The translations under genes were made by a program, and so were the position numbers. Under the pieces are notes generated by a model. That model saw nothing but the letters and a program-made list of their open reading frames with translations. It was not told the DNA's origin and did not search any database. DNA of 64,000 nucleotides, from positions 1,500,566 to 1,564,565 of the forward strand of contig NC_021017.1 in the NCBI RefSeq assembly GCF_000210075.1, read 5' to 3'. Of the stretch, positions 17,485 to 26,942 are shown piece by piece. Position 1 is the stretch's first letter. The number at the start of each line of letters is the position of its first letter. Source of the DNA: Bacteroides xylanisolvens XB1A. Lineage in GTDB: Bacteria; Bacteroidota; Bacteroidia; Bacteroidales; Bacteroidaceae.

Positions 17485-18819
17485 TTATACGATACCTTGT
17501 GCCATCATTGCTTTAGCAACCTTCATGAATCCGGCTACGTTAGCACCCTTCACATAGTTTACGTATCCGTCGGCTTCTGTACCGTACTGAACGCAAGCTT
17601 CGTGGATATTCTTCATGATGCTCTTCAGTTTTTCGTCTACTTCTTCAGCGCTCCAGCTCAATTTGATAGAGTTTTGAGTCATTTCAAGACCTGATACTGA
17701 CACACCACCGGCATTAGCAGCTTTACCCGGAGCGTAAAGGATCTTAGCATCCTGGAACACTTTGATAGCTTCCGGAGTAGAAGGCATGTTAGCTCCTTCA
17801 GATACGGCGATACAACCGTTTGCTACCAGTTGACGAGCGTGGTCGCCATTCAATTCATTTTGAGTAGCAGAAGGAAGAGCGATATCACATTTTTCACCCC
17901 AAGGTTTAGCTCCTTCTACATATTTGCAACCATATTTTTCTGCGTATTCACGGATACGACCACGGTACAGATTCTTCAGTTCCATGATGTAGTCCAGTTT
18001 TTCGCGGTCGATACCATCCGGATCGTAGATATAACCGTCAGAGTCAGAGCAAGTAACTACTTTACCACCCAGTTCGATTACTTTTTCGATTGTATATTGA
18101 GCAACGTTACCAGAACCGGAAACCAGACAAACTTTACCTTTCAGGTCAGTGCCTTTTGTTTTCAACATTTCCATCAGGAAGTAGATGTTACCATAACCGG
18201 TAGCTTCCGGACGAATCAGTGAACCACCGAATTCGCGGCCTTTACCTGTAAATGTTCCGGTAAATTCATGAGCCAGTTTTTTATACATACCGAACATGAA
18301 ACCTACTTCACGGCCACCAACACCGATGTCACCGGCAGGAACGTCAGTTTCAGGACCGATGTGACGCCACAGTTCCAGCATGAATGCTTGTACGAAGCGC
18401 ATTACTTCGGCATTTGACTTTCCACGAGGAGAGAAGTCGGAACCACCTTTACCACCACCCATCGGCAGCGTAGTCAGTGAGTTTTTGAATGTTTGTTCAA
18501 AGGCAAGGAACTTCAAGATAGAAAGGTTTACAGATGCATGGAAACGGATACCGCCTTTGTAAGGACCGATCGCGTTGTTGTGCTGAACACGGTAACCCAT
18601 GTTGGTCTGAATATTACCTTTATCATCCATCCAAGTCACGCGGAACTGATATACTCTATCAGGAATACACAAACGTTCGATCAAGTTTACTTTATCAAAC
18701 TCCGGGTGTTTGTTGTATTCTTCTTCAATAGTAGAAAGTACTTCTTCTACTGCTTGATGATACTCCGGTTCATTGGGAAATCTTCTTTTCAGATCGTCTA
18801 ATACCTTTGCTGCATTCAT
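17485..18819 (-). CDS. gdhA: Glutamate dehydrogenase, NADP-type by sequence
   Basis: 444-residue hexameric glutamate dehydrogenase, aligned without gaps over most of its length with the paralogue at 3103-4440. K124 in GGGKGG and the PAGDIGVGG loop are conserved. The nucleotide fold reads GSGNVAQY (235-242) and SDSDG (258-262), the pattern of the NADP-dependent E. coli enzyme, so ammonium assimilation is the likely role. It has a textbook Bacteroides promoter 144-174 nt upstream and its own terminator, so it is a single-gene unit with a leader of roughly 140 nt. Cofactor assignment is inference. Confidence 0.94.
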   Translation of the reverse strand: MNAAKVLDDLKRRFPNEPEYHQAVEEVLSTIEEEYNKHPEFDKVNLIERLCIPDRVYQFRVTWMDDKGNIQTNMGYRVQHNNAIGPYKGGIRFHASVNLSILKFLAFEQTFKNSLTTLPMGGGKGGSDFSPRGKSNAEVMRFVQAFMLELWRHIGPETDVPAGDIGVGGREVGFMFGMYKKLAHEFTGTFTGKGREFGGSLIRPEATGYGNIYFLMEMLKTKGTDLKGKVCLVSGSGNVAQYTIEKVIELGGKVVTCSDSDGYIYDPDGIDREKLDYIMELKNLYRGRIREYAEKYGCKYVEGAKPWGEKCDIALPSATQNELNGDHARQLVANGCIAVSEGANMPSTPEAIKVFQDAKILYAPGKAANAGGVSVSGLEMTQNSIKLSWSAEEVDEKLKSIMKNIHEACVQYGTEADGYVNYVKGANVAGFMKVAKAMMAQGIV

Positions 18820-18962
18820 AATCTTTTTTTCTTTAATTGGTTGATATAAAAATAATGTGCTAATTTGACAATTTGCTCATGTGCCGCTCGACTATGTGCT
18901 TTTCTGCCGTATAGCAATTTGCACACTTGTATATGGGTACATCGGATTTTTATTTCCGGTTG

Positions 18963-18993
18963 CAAAAGTAAAGATAAAAATTGAACTGGCAAA
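18963..18993 (-). promoter_or_regulatory. Promoter of the NADP-type glutamate dehydrogenase gene
   Basis: On the minus strand TTTG (18990-18993) and TACTTTTG (18963-18970) are separated by exactly 19 nt, a full match to the Bacteroides housekeeping promoter. The predicted leader is about 140 nt, long enough for post-transcriptional control. Confidence 0.8.
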
Positions 18994-19066
18994 CATTTTA
19001 TAAAGAAAAATGCGATAAAACATCAAATTTGATATTTTATCGCATTAAAAATAGGAAAAAAGATAT

Positions 19067-19243
19067 TTATTTGTTCTTTTTGATCGACTTATAAACAGGA
19101 ATAAATACTAATGCTGCCGAAATGACAAGCATTACTATCGTCATCCCGTCAATTCGTTCGGCTTTTGTTAGAACTAAATAGCAAAGCGCCAACCAAAGCA
19201 GGCTGATGCAAACTATTTGTGATTTGGATAACGGGCGTTTCAT
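19067..19243 (-). CDS. Small membrane protein coupled to malic enzyme
   Basis: 58 residues. The ATG overlaps the malic-enzyme stop as ATGA (19243-19240), a translational-coupling arrangement. The protein has two hydrophobic segments (about 10-25 and 35-52) separated by KAERIDG, with basic ends (MKRPLSK and KSIKKNK), so it is a two-helix inner-membrane protein. I do not recognise a family. The coupling and the coherent topology make it very likely a real gene. It may act with, or simply be co-expressed with, the malic enzyme. Confidence 0.75.
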   Translation of the reverse strand: MKRPLSKSQIVCISLLWLALCYLVLTKAERIDGMTIVMLVISAALVFIPVYKSIKKNK

Positions 19244-21531
19244 TTCACTCCTCTTTTCTTTTTGTCAACAATGGCGTCGATCACGGCTACGGCTGTGATA
19301 TTCACAATGTCACGGACAGAACTTTCGAAATCGGTGAAGTGGATAGGTTTGTTCAATCCCATCTGGATAGGGCCGATGAATTCTGTATCCGGGTCCATTG
19401 CCTGCAACAGTTTGTAACCGGCGTTTGCTGAACTTAGATTCGGGAAAATCAATGTATTTACGTCTTTACCTTTCAGGCGGGTAAACGGATATTTGGTATC
19501 ACGCAATTCGCGGTTCATGGCAAAATTAACCTGCATTTCGCCGTCGATAGCCAATTCCGGATATTCTTCCTGCATATGAGCAACTGCTTCGTGCACTTTC
19601 ACTGGGCTACCTGCGGTATCAGCGCCGAAGTTAGAGTATGACAACATAGAGATAACCGGTGTGTGATTGAAGAAACGAACTGTTTTATCGGACAGTTTGG
19701 CGATATCAATCAATGTTTCCGTATCGGGGTGGCGGTTAATCAATGTGTCTGCCAGGAAGTAAGTACCTTTCTTGGAGTTCAGGATATGCATGGTACCGAA
19801 GTGTTTGAAGCCCGGTTGGATGCCGATCACTTCTTTTGCCACTTTGATCGTATTGCTATATCTTGTATAAAGTCCGGTGATGAATGCGTCTGCATCTCCT
19901 GTTTCCACCATCATCATACCGAAGTAGTTGCGTTCGAACATCTTGTCGTTGGCTTCTTCGTAGGTAAATCCTTCGCGTGCACGTTTTTCTGCAAGGATGC
20001 GGGAGTAACGCTCGCGACGGTCTGATTCGTCCGGGTGACGAAGATTGACGATTTCAATACCTTCCAGACTAAGCTCCATTTCTTCTGCCAGTTTTCCGAT
20101 AGCTTCGTCGTTTCCTAATAAGATAGGATGACAGATACCTTCGGCTTTTGCTTCAACGGCAGCTTTCAGCATATTCGGGTGGATACCTTCGGCAAATACG
20201 ACACGTTGCGGTGAGCGGCGGGCAGTATCATACAGTTGGCGGGTCAGTTTGGATTCGTAGCCCATCAATTCGCGCAGGTGAACACAGTAAGCGTCCCAGT
20301 CTTTGATTTCTGTGCGAGCCACTCCGCTTTCCATAGCAGCTTTTGCCACTGCGCAGGAAACTTCGGTGATGAGGCGTGGATCTACCGGTTTCGGGATAAA
20401 GTATTCCGCACCGAAAGAAAGGTTGTTTACGTGGTAGGCTGCGTTGACTACATCAGGTACCGGTTGTTTTGCCAGGTTGGCAATAGCGTGTACGGCCGCA
20501 ATCTTCATTTCTTCGTTGATTGCTTTAGCTTGAGTGTCCAAAGCACCACGGAAGATATATGGGAAACCGATTACATTATTAATCTGGTTCGGATAGTCGG
20601 AACGTCCGGTAGCCATCAGTACGTCAGGACGTGCTGCCATGGCATCTTCGTAAGAGATTTCCGGTGTCGGGTTGGCCAATGCGAATACGATGGGCATCGG
20701 AGCCATGCTGCGTACCATATCTTGACTCAACACATTTCCTTTTGACAGGCCGAGGAATACATCCGCGCCCTTGATTGCTTCTTCCAGTGTGTGGATATCT
20801 GTGCGGTCAGTTGCAAAATATCTTTTCTGTTCGTTCAGATCGGTACGTGTCTTGCTGATAACGCCTTTACTATCCAGCATGACAATATTTTCGAGGCGAG
20901 CGCCCAAAGATACATATAATTTAGTACAAGATACTGCGGATGCACCGGCACCGTTCACGACGATTTTCACATCCTCGATTTTCTTTCCTGCCACCTGCAA
21001 GGCATTTACCAAACCGGCGCTGGAGATAATAGCAGTACCGTGCTGGTCGTCGTGCATTACAGGAATGTCTAATTCTTCTTTCAGGCGACGTTCGATTTCA
21101 AAACATTCGGGCGCCTTGATGTCTTCCAGATTGATACCTCCAAAGGTAGGAGCGATTGCTTTCACTGCCGCAATGAATTTCTCCGGATCTTTCTCGTCTA
21201 CTTCGATGTCGAAAACGTCGATACCGGCATAGATTTTGAAAAGCAGCCCTTTACCTTCCATTACAGGTTTGCCGCTTAATGCGCCTATATCGCCCAGTCC
21301 GAGTACGGCTGTACCGTTAGAAATAACAGCTACAAGATTTCCTTTAGCTGTATACTTGTATGCATCCTGCGGGTTCTTCTCAATTTCGAGACAAGGTTCT
21401 GCTACACCGGGGGAATATGCGAGTGATAAGTCGGTTTGTGTACTATAAGGTTTGGTAGGCACTACCTCAATCTTGCCGGGTTTGCCCTGGGAGTGATAGA
21501 GCAAAGCGGCTTCTTTCGTTATTTTAGCCAT
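19240..21531 (-). CDS. maeB: NADP-dependent malic enzyme with C-terminal phosphotransacetylase domain
   Basis: Oxidative decarboxylation of malate to pyruvate with NADPH. I place the start at 21531 (MAKITKE), giving 763 residues, close to the usual MaeB length. The longer frame to 21573 would start inside the -7 promoter box. The malic N-terminal and NAD-binding domains fill about 1-420. The remaining about 340 residues are phosphotransacetylase-like, typically a regulatory domain that senses acetyl-CoA. Key features seen are the [12 protein letters not shown] region, the MHDDQHGTA loop and the VVNGAGASA nucleotide-binding turn. The stop overlaps the start of a small membrane protein. Confidence 0.95.
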   Translation of the reverse strand: MAKITKEAALLYHSQGKPGKIEVVPTKPYSTQTDLSLAYSPGVAEPCLEIEKNPQDAYKYTAKGNLVAVISNGTAVLGLGDIGALSGKPVMEGKGLLFKIYAGIDVFDIEVDEKDPEKFIAAVKAIAPTFGGINLEDIKAPECFEIERRLKEELDIPVMHDDQHGTAIISSAGLVNALQVAGKKIEDVKIVVNGAGASAVSCTKLYVSLGARLENIVMLDSKGVISKTRTDLNEQKRYFATDRTDIHTLEEAIKGADVFLGLSKGNVLSQDMVRSMAPMPIVFALANPTPEISYEDAMAARPDVLMATGRSDYPNQINNVIGFPYIFRGALDTQAKAINEEMKIAAVHAIANLAKQPVPDVVNAAYHVNNLSFGAEYFIPKPVDPRLITEVSCAVAKAAMESGVARTEIKDWDAYCVHLRELMGYESKLTRQLYDTARRSPQRVVFAEGIHPNMLKAAVEAKAEGICHPILLGNDEAIGKLAEEMELSLEGIEIVNLRHPDESDRRERYSRILAEKRAREGFTYEEANDKMFERNYFGMMMVETGDADAFITGLYTRYSNTIKVAKEVIGIQPGFKHFGTMHILNSKKGTYFLADTLINRHPDTETLIDIAKLSDKTVRFFNHTPVISMLSYSNFGADTAGSPVKVHEAVAHMQEEYPELAIDGEMQVNFAMNRELRDTKYPFTRLKGKDVNTLIFPNLSSANAGYKLLQAMDPDTEFIGPIQMGLNKPIHFTDFESSVRDIVNITAVAVIDAIVDKKKRGVK

Positions 21532-21570
21532 GGTATATATGTAATTTGTTAATAAGTTATCAATTGGCTG

Positions 21571-21578
21571 CAAATGTA
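21571..21578 (-). promoter_or_regulatory. -7 box of the malic-enzyme gene
   Basis: TACATTTG on the minus strand fits TAnnTTTG and lies 40 nt before the chosen start at 21531. It excludes the longer open frame starting at 21573. The -33 element is weak. Confidence 0.55.
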
Positions 21579-21763
21579 GGAATAAAAGTTAGAAATTGTT
21601 GCTGTTGATTGGTAATTTCTATTAATTTTATAGCAAAATGGCTGAATTTATGATATGAGATACATAGGATATGCATTTATATCCTATTCTTTTTTAAAAG
21701 CTTAGATATTGATTTATTGAAATTTTAACAAGCGCTTTGGTTGTCGGCTTTAGTTATTTCGTT

Positions 21764-21771
21764 ATTTTTGA
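21764..21771 (+). promoter_or_regulatory. -7 box ahead of the ECF sigma gene
   Basis: TATTTTTG fits TAnnTTTG and lies 23 nt before the sigma-factor start. The nearest TTTG upstream is spaced 23 nt, slightly long. Confidence 0.45.
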
Positions 21772-21794
21772 GTCCATATATGATTTAACCTTAT

Positions 21795-22367
21795 TTGATG
21801 ATGATTACCACCCAACAACTTCAATTATTGAAGGAAGGAAATAAAAATGCTTTTGAAGCGTTGTATCGTGCATACAATGCTCGCATTTACAGTTTTGTCC
21901 TTTCTATGATAGGCGATGCCGGGGTGGCAAAGGATATTACACAGGATATCTTTCTCCAAATCTGGGAGAAACGGCTCAATATTGATTTGGAAGGTAATTT
22001 TGACGGTTATCTTTTTAAGATATCCCAAAATATGGTATACCATTACGTAAGGCGCGAACTCCTGCTTCAAAATTATGTGGATAAACTATCCAATGAATCG
22101 GCTGACGAATCCGTAGAGATAGATGAAGAGTTGGATTATTTATTTTTAGAAGAATATATCCTGAAACTTTTGGAAGAACTGCCTCCTGCCCGTCGGGAAG
22201 TTTTTATGCTCTACTGGAAATCCGGGCTGAACTATCGTGAGATAGCTGAACAGTTGGATATATCCGAAAAGACTGTTGCTACACAGGTACATCGTTCTTT
22301 GGATTTCCTGCGTGACAAACTGGGGACGATTGCCTTTTCTGTTTCTCTCTTCCTACACCATATTTAA
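21795..22367 (+). CDS. ECF-type RNA polymerase sigma factor of a polysaccharide locus
   Basis: 190 residues. Region sigma-2 (about 20-90) includes the DITQDIFLQIWEKR segment, and region sigma-4 (about 125-175) includes LPPARREVFMLYWKSGLNYREIA with a helix-turn-helix. The gene could start at 21795, 21798 or 21801 (three consecutive Met codons). It is followed by a FecR-type anti-sigma and a SusC that carries an STN signalling domain. In this arrangement, glycan binding by SusC at the outer membrane is relayed through the anti-sigma factor to release the sigma factor, which then activates the downstream locus. Confidence 0.93.
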   Translation: MMMITTQQLQLLKEGNKNAFEALYRAYNARIYSFVLSMIGDAGVAKDITQDIFLQIWEKRLNIDLEGNFDGYLFKISQNMVYHYVRRELLLQNYVDKLSNESADESVEIDEELDYLFLEEYILKLLEELPPARREVFMLYWKSGLNYREIAEQLDISEKTVATQVHRSLDFLRDKLGTIAFSVSLFLHHI

Positions 22368-22464
22368 TGCTTAATGTTTAATAAAAGTTAATATCTAACT
22401 TGTCTTTATTTTCTTGTAGTCCTTTTCTGTCTCTCAAGGCTAGTATATATAGAACAGGAAAATT

Positions 22465-23460
22465 ATGGAGCAACACGATTACATAGTACTATTGGAAAAA
22501 TTCTTCAAGAAGGAGGCCTCTTCTGAAGAAAGAAGGATACTCATTGAATGGATTCGCAAACCGGGGATTCGTGATGAGTTTAATTCGCTTTGCGAGCAGA
22601 TGTGGAAAGAAGCAGCTGTCGAAATAGATAAGACAGTGGAAGAAGAAATGTGGAATCATCTGCAGCGGAATTTGGATGAACCCAAAATTCTGTATCCGAA
22701 GAAGCGGCGTTGGCAACCTATTATATATAAGGTGGCGGCCACTATATTATTACCGGTTTGTTTGGGGCTGGCCACTTATTTCGGAGTAGGACATATAAAT
22801 AAGGTATCGCAGGATCCTTTCATGGTTGCAGTAGATTACGGGCAGAAAGCGAACCTGACTTTACCTGATGGAACGAAAGTCTGGTTGAATTCGGCTACTC
22901 ATCTTTCTTATGATGCGGAGTATAACAAATCCGACCGAAAGATTTATTTAGACGGAGAAGCCTATTTTGAGGTGGCAAAGAACAAAGACAAGCGCTTTAT
23001 CGTCTGTTGCAATGATTTGGAGATAGAAGCGTTGGGAACAACCTTTGATGTGAAGGGATATGGCGACGATCTTTCCGTCACGACACTGCTGGCGGAAGGA
23101 AGTGTCAGGGTTTCTAATAAAACGAATACCACATTGTTGAAACCCGGAGAAAAGGTAGAGTATCATAAGAATAAGCAGACATTTACTAAATCGCCCATCT
23201 CGGATCTGCGTGAAATCGACTTTTGGCGGAACAATATGTTGATTTTTAATTCAGCGTCTTTGGCAGAGATCGCGACCACGTTGGAGCGGATGTACGGGGT
23301 GAAAGTCGTGTTTGACTCGGAGAAGCTGAAGAATGTGCCGTTTTCCGGAACCATCCGGAACAGCAGTTTGCATAATGTATTTTACATTATAAGCCTTACT
23401 TATCCTTTGACTTATAAGTTAGAAGGAGATACGGTGAAAATAGGAAGTAGTATTAACTAA
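22465..23460 (+). CDS. FecR-family anti-sigma factor
   Basis: 331 residues: a cytoplasmic N-terminal sigma-binding region (about 1-80), a single transmembrane helix (about 92-112), a periplasmic FecR domain (about 125-225; LPDGTKVWLNSATHLSYD is its typical opening), and a C-terminal DUF4974-type domain (about 255-330) expected to touch the STN domain of the SusC partner. It sits between its cognate sigma factor and SusC gene. Confidence 0.93.
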   Translation: MEQHDYIVLLEKFFKKEASSEERRILIEWIRKPGIRDEFNSLCEQMWKEAAVEIDKTVEEEMWNHLQRNLDEPKILYPKKRRWQPIIYKVAATILLPVCLGLATYFGVGHINKVSQDPFMVAVDYGQKANLTLPDGTKVWLNSATHLSYDAEYNKSDRKIYLDGEAYFEVAKNKDKRFIVCCNDLEIEALGTTFDVKGYGDDLSVTTLLAEGSVRVSNKTNTTLLKPGEKVEYHKNKQTFTKSPISDLREIDFWRNNMLIFNSASLAEIATTLERMYGVKVVFDSEKLKNVPFSGTIRNSSLHNVFYIISLTYPLTYKLEGDTVKIGSSIN

Positions 23461-23499
23461 AAAAGGACGATTTATGGAAGACACCTCATAATAAAACAA

Positions 23500-23534
23500 A
23501 GAGGGTAGAATTATGTAGCAGCATAATTCCACCC
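23500..23534 (+). other. Hairpin between anti-sigma and SusC genes
   Basis: An inverted repeat pairs AGGGT-GAATTATG with CATAATTC-ACCCT around a short loop, with no T-run after it. A second hairpin, AAGTCTGA/TCAGACTT, lies at about 23639-23658, just before the SusC start at 23689. Their position between the regulators and the first transport gene suggests attenuation, processing or an operator; the function is not proven. Confidence 0.45.
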
Positions 23535-23688
23535 TGAAATTAAATACGGTTTATACATGATAGTAAAAAAGAAATTTTTCCTTATGCGGATAAGGGAAAG
23601 GGAATCCTTTTTGCATCACGATTTCACAAAGATAATAAAAAGTCTGATTTTCAGACTTATATTTTAAAGAATTTAAAGCTAATTACTA

Positions 23689-26600
23689 ATGAGAAAACAA
23701 TTACATATCATATTAAGGCTTGTTATGTTCTGTTATATCTTGTTGTTTGTGTCTCAAGAGGTAAGTGCGCAGATCACTTTCTCTGTAAAGAATCAGACAA
23801 TACGCCAGACGATACGAGTAATTGAGAAGAAGGCTGATTACAGCTTCTTTTATACGGATAAGCTTCCCGGATTGGATCAAAAGATTTCATTGAAAGTGGA
23901 CAATGAAAGTATCGATTCGGTTTTAGAAAAAGTTTTCAAAGGGTCACCTATTAGTTATAAGATAGAATCGGGCAAGCAAGTAGTGCTTACCCTGAAAACC
24001 GAACAAAACGCCTCCCAGAAAGGAGATAAGAAAACAATAACCGGTGTTGTAGCCGATCGGAGGGGGGAACCTTTGATTGGTGTTACCGTGAGAGTGGAAG
24101 GAGAGAATATTGGGACCGCTACTGACATCGACGGACGTTTCTCTTTGGAAGCTCCCATAGGGGCAAAAATCAGTTTCTCCTATATCGGTTACGTTTCCCA
24201 GTCTCATACGGTCAATAAACAGAACATCTATAATGTGTCTTTGAGCGAAGATTCGCAAGTGCTGGAAGAAGTTGTCGTGGTGGGATACGGTTCTATGAAA
24301 CGGAAAGATATTACGACGGCAGTATCTGTGGTTTCTACGGCAGATATTGAAGAACGTCCGATCATGACAGCCGCACAAGCCATTCAGGGAAAAGCAGCCG
24401 GTATTCAAGTTGTGCAGCCATCGGGTATGCCGGGTTCCGGGGTGACCATCCGGGTGAGAGGTGCTACTTCCGTGCAGGCATCCAATGAGCCGTTGTATGT
24501 GGTAGATGGTTTGCCGTCGGATGATATTTCGAATATCAGTCCGAACGATATTGAAAGTATGCAAATCCTGAAAGATGCTTCATCAGCAGCTATTTATGGA
24601 GCACGTGCGGCAAACGGAGTGGTGTTGATTACGACCAAGAGGGGAAAGATCGGTGCACCGCAGGTGAAAATGAGTGCTTATGTGGGTTTTTCTAAATTAG
24701 GGAAGAAGATAGACGCCTTGAATACAGAGCAATATAAAGACTTGATGAAAGACTTGAAAGCAGTTTCGGATGTTGCTCCCAATATTCCTGAAAATGAAAC
24801 ACGCTATGTGGACTGGACTGATTTATTCTTCGGTACGGGTGTTAATCAGAACTATCAATTATCCGTGGCAAATGGAACCGAGAAATTACAATATTTTGTA
24901 TCCGGAGGTTATTCCGATGAACAAGGTATTGTGGAGAAAGCACATTTCAACCGGTATAATTTCCGTGCGAATTTGGATAGTGAGCAGACAAAATGGTTAA
25001 AGATGGCACTCAACTTTGCGTATTCGCATACAGGAGGACAATGGGTGAACGAAAGCCGCAGTTCTTTGCGTGCCGGTTCCATCTTGTCCGTAGTGAATAC
25101 TCCTCCGTTTATGCAGAAGTGGAACCCGTATGATCCGAACGAATACGACGAACAGGCTTATGGTGCACGTATTCTGAATCCGCTGGCTGCCAATGCTGCG
25201 GACAGCAACACGAATACAGATCATATTAATGGTTCGCTCGGCTTTACGGTTGATATATACAAAGGTCTGAAATTCAAAACAACTTTTGGCATTGAACTGA
25301 CTAATGAACACTGGGATTATTATCTGGACCCGATTTCAACTTCGGACGGACGCGGTACAAAAGGACGTGTGGAAGAGAGTTTCTCACGAAACTTCGAATG
25401 GCTGTTTGAGAATTTGCTAACCTATGATTGTTCCTTCAACAAACATAACCTTTCCATCTTGGGAGGAGCCACCCAACAGCGTGCACAATATAACGCATCC
25501 TGGATGGCTGGTTTCGATCTGGCAGAGTCTTATCCCGATATTCATTCCATCAGTGCCGCCAATCAGTTGGATAAAGACGCTTGTGGTTCTTCCGCCTCCG
25601 CATGGACGCTGGCCTCTTTTTTAGGTCGTATAGCGTACAATTATGACAGCCGTTATTTGCTGACGGTCAACTTCCGTGCCGATGGTTCTTCCCGTTTTGC
25701 TCCGGGACACCGTTGGGGTACTTTTCCTTCTGTTTCGGCAGGTTGGAGAATTTCAAGCGAAAAGTTTATGCAACCTTTGCAAGACATCGTAACCGATTTG
25801 AAGCTACGTGCCGGATGGGGTATGAACGGTAACCAGGGCGGTTTTGGAAACTACGCTTACATGGCTTCCATGAGTGCTAGTAAACTGCCGGTTTCAGAAG
25901 GTAACTTATATCCAGGACTTGCCATCAGACCCGGTTCGGCAGCCAATAAAGAACTGACTTGGGAAAAAACAAGCCAGTGGAATCTGGGTCTCGACCTGAC
26001 AATGTTTGATTCCCGTTTATCCTTCTCGGTGGACGCTTACTACAAAAAAACAACCGACTTACTACTGACAGTCAGCCTGCCGGAGAATGTAGTGCCAAGC
26101 AGTGTGACAAGAAACGATGGTGAAATGGTGAATAAAGGTATGGAGTTCACTGTCTCTTCCCAGAATTTGAAAGGCAACTTCCAGTGGAATACCGATTTCA
26201 ATATCTCTTTCAACCGGAATAAGTTGACGAAGCTCGGCTTGAATAAAGTCTATTATTATGCTGAAATGTATGAATCCAAGGAGAAAGCTGTCATCCTGAA
26301 AGAAGGTCTTCCATTGGGAACATTCTTTGGATATATATCAGAAGGCGTCGATCCGGAAACTGGAAATATCATCTATCGTGACCTGAATGGTAACGGCTTT
26401 ATCGATCCGGAAGATCGCACTACCTTGGGAAATGCCCAGCCTAAGTTCATATATGGTATGACGAATACATTCTCGTATGCCGGCTTCGACCTGTCTGTTT
26501 TCTTGCAGGGAAGTCAGGGCAATAAAATTTTTAATGCGTCACGCATCGATATGGAAGGTATGACCGACTTTAGAAACCAGTCGGTTCGTGTATTGGATCG

Positions 26601-26931
26601 TTGGAAACGACCGGGTATGATTACCAATGTCCCCCGCGTTGGTAATACAGAGAACAATCACAACTCCTCCCGTTTTGTAGAAGACGGATCTTATTTGCGC
26701 TTGAAAACAGTCACTTTGTCCTATAATTTCCCTAAGAAATGGTTGAATAAAATACATCTGTCCAGATTGCAGGCTTACGTCACCGGACAGAATCTTTTCA
26801 CGTTGACAAAATACAAGGGATACGATCCTGAAGTAAATGCTTTTGGCGGCGACTCCGTTGCCCAAGGAGTGGACTATGGTACTTATCCTCAATCGAGGGC
26901 GGTAATTTTTGGTTTGAATGTTGAATTTTAA
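23689..26931 (+). CDS. SusC-like TonB-dependent glycan transporter with STN domain
   Basis: 1080 residues. Signal peptide ending near VSAQ, then an STN domain (about 30-100) that talks to the anti-sigma factor, a carboxypeptidase-regulatory beta-sandwich (about 112-195), the plug starting near EVVVVGYG, and a 22-strand barrel ending in an aromatic-terminated strand (GLNVEF). It imports oligosaccharides across the outer membrane, powered by TonB. The SusD partner starts 11 nt downstream. The presence of STN ties it to the sigma/anti-sigma pair upstream. Confidence 0.96.
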   Translation: MRKQLHIILRLVMFCYILLFVSQEVSAQITFSVKNQTIRQTIRVIEKKADYSFFYTDKLPGLDQKISLKVDNESIDSVLEKVFKGSPISYKIESGKQVVLTLKTEQNASQKGDKKTITGVVADRRGEPLIGVTVRVEGENIGTATDIDGRFSLEAPIGAKISFSYIGYVSQSHTVNKQNIYNVSLSEDSQVLEEVVVVGYGSMKRKDITTAVSVVSTADIEERPIMTAAQAIQGKAAGIQVVQPSGMPGSGVTIRVRGATSVQASNEPLYVVDGLPSDDISNISPNDIESMQILKDASSAAIYGARAANGVVLITTKRGKIGAPQVKMSAYVGFSKLGKKIDALNTEQYKDLMKDLKAVSDVAPNIPENETRYVDWTDLFFGTGVNQNYQLSVANGTEKLQYFVSGGYSDEQGIVEKAHFNRYNFRANLDSEQTKWLKMALNFAYSHTGGQWVNESRSSLRAGSILSVVNTPPFMQKWNPYDPNEYDEQAYGARILNPLAANAADSNTNTDHINGSLGFTVDIYKGLKFKTTFGIELTNEHWDYYLDPISTSDGRGTKGRVEESFSRNFEWLFENLLTYDCSFNKHNLSILGGATQQRAQYNASWMAGFDLAESYPDIHSISAANQLDKDACGSSASAWTLASFLGRIAYNYDSRYLLTVNFRADGSSRFAPGHRWGTFPSVSAGWRISSEKFMQPLQDIVTDLKLRAGWGMNGNQGGFGNYAYMASMSASKLPVSEGNLYPGLAIRPGSAANKELTWEKTSQWNLGLDLTMFDSRLSFSVDAYYKKTTDLLLTVSLPENVVPSSVTRNDGEMVNKGMEFTVSSQNLKGNFQWNTDFNISFNRNKLTKLGLNKVYYYAEMYESKEKAVILKEGLPLGTFFGYISEGVDPETGNIIYRDLNGNGFIDPEDRTTLGNAQPKFIYGMTNTFSYAGFDLSVFLQGSQGNKIFNASRIDMEGMTDFRNQSVRVLDRWKRPGMITNVPRVGNTENNHNSSRFVEDGSYLRLKTVTLSYNFPKKWLNKIHLSRLQAYVTGQNLFTLTKYKGYDPEVNAFGGDSVAQGVDYGTYPQSRAVIFGLNVEF

Positions 26932-26942
26932 TAGGTGCGAAA

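Noticed and set aside
21532-21573. 14-residue N-terminal extension of the malic enzyme
   Set aside because: Its start codon lies within the -7 promoter box at 21571-21578, and the family start is MAKITKE at 21531.
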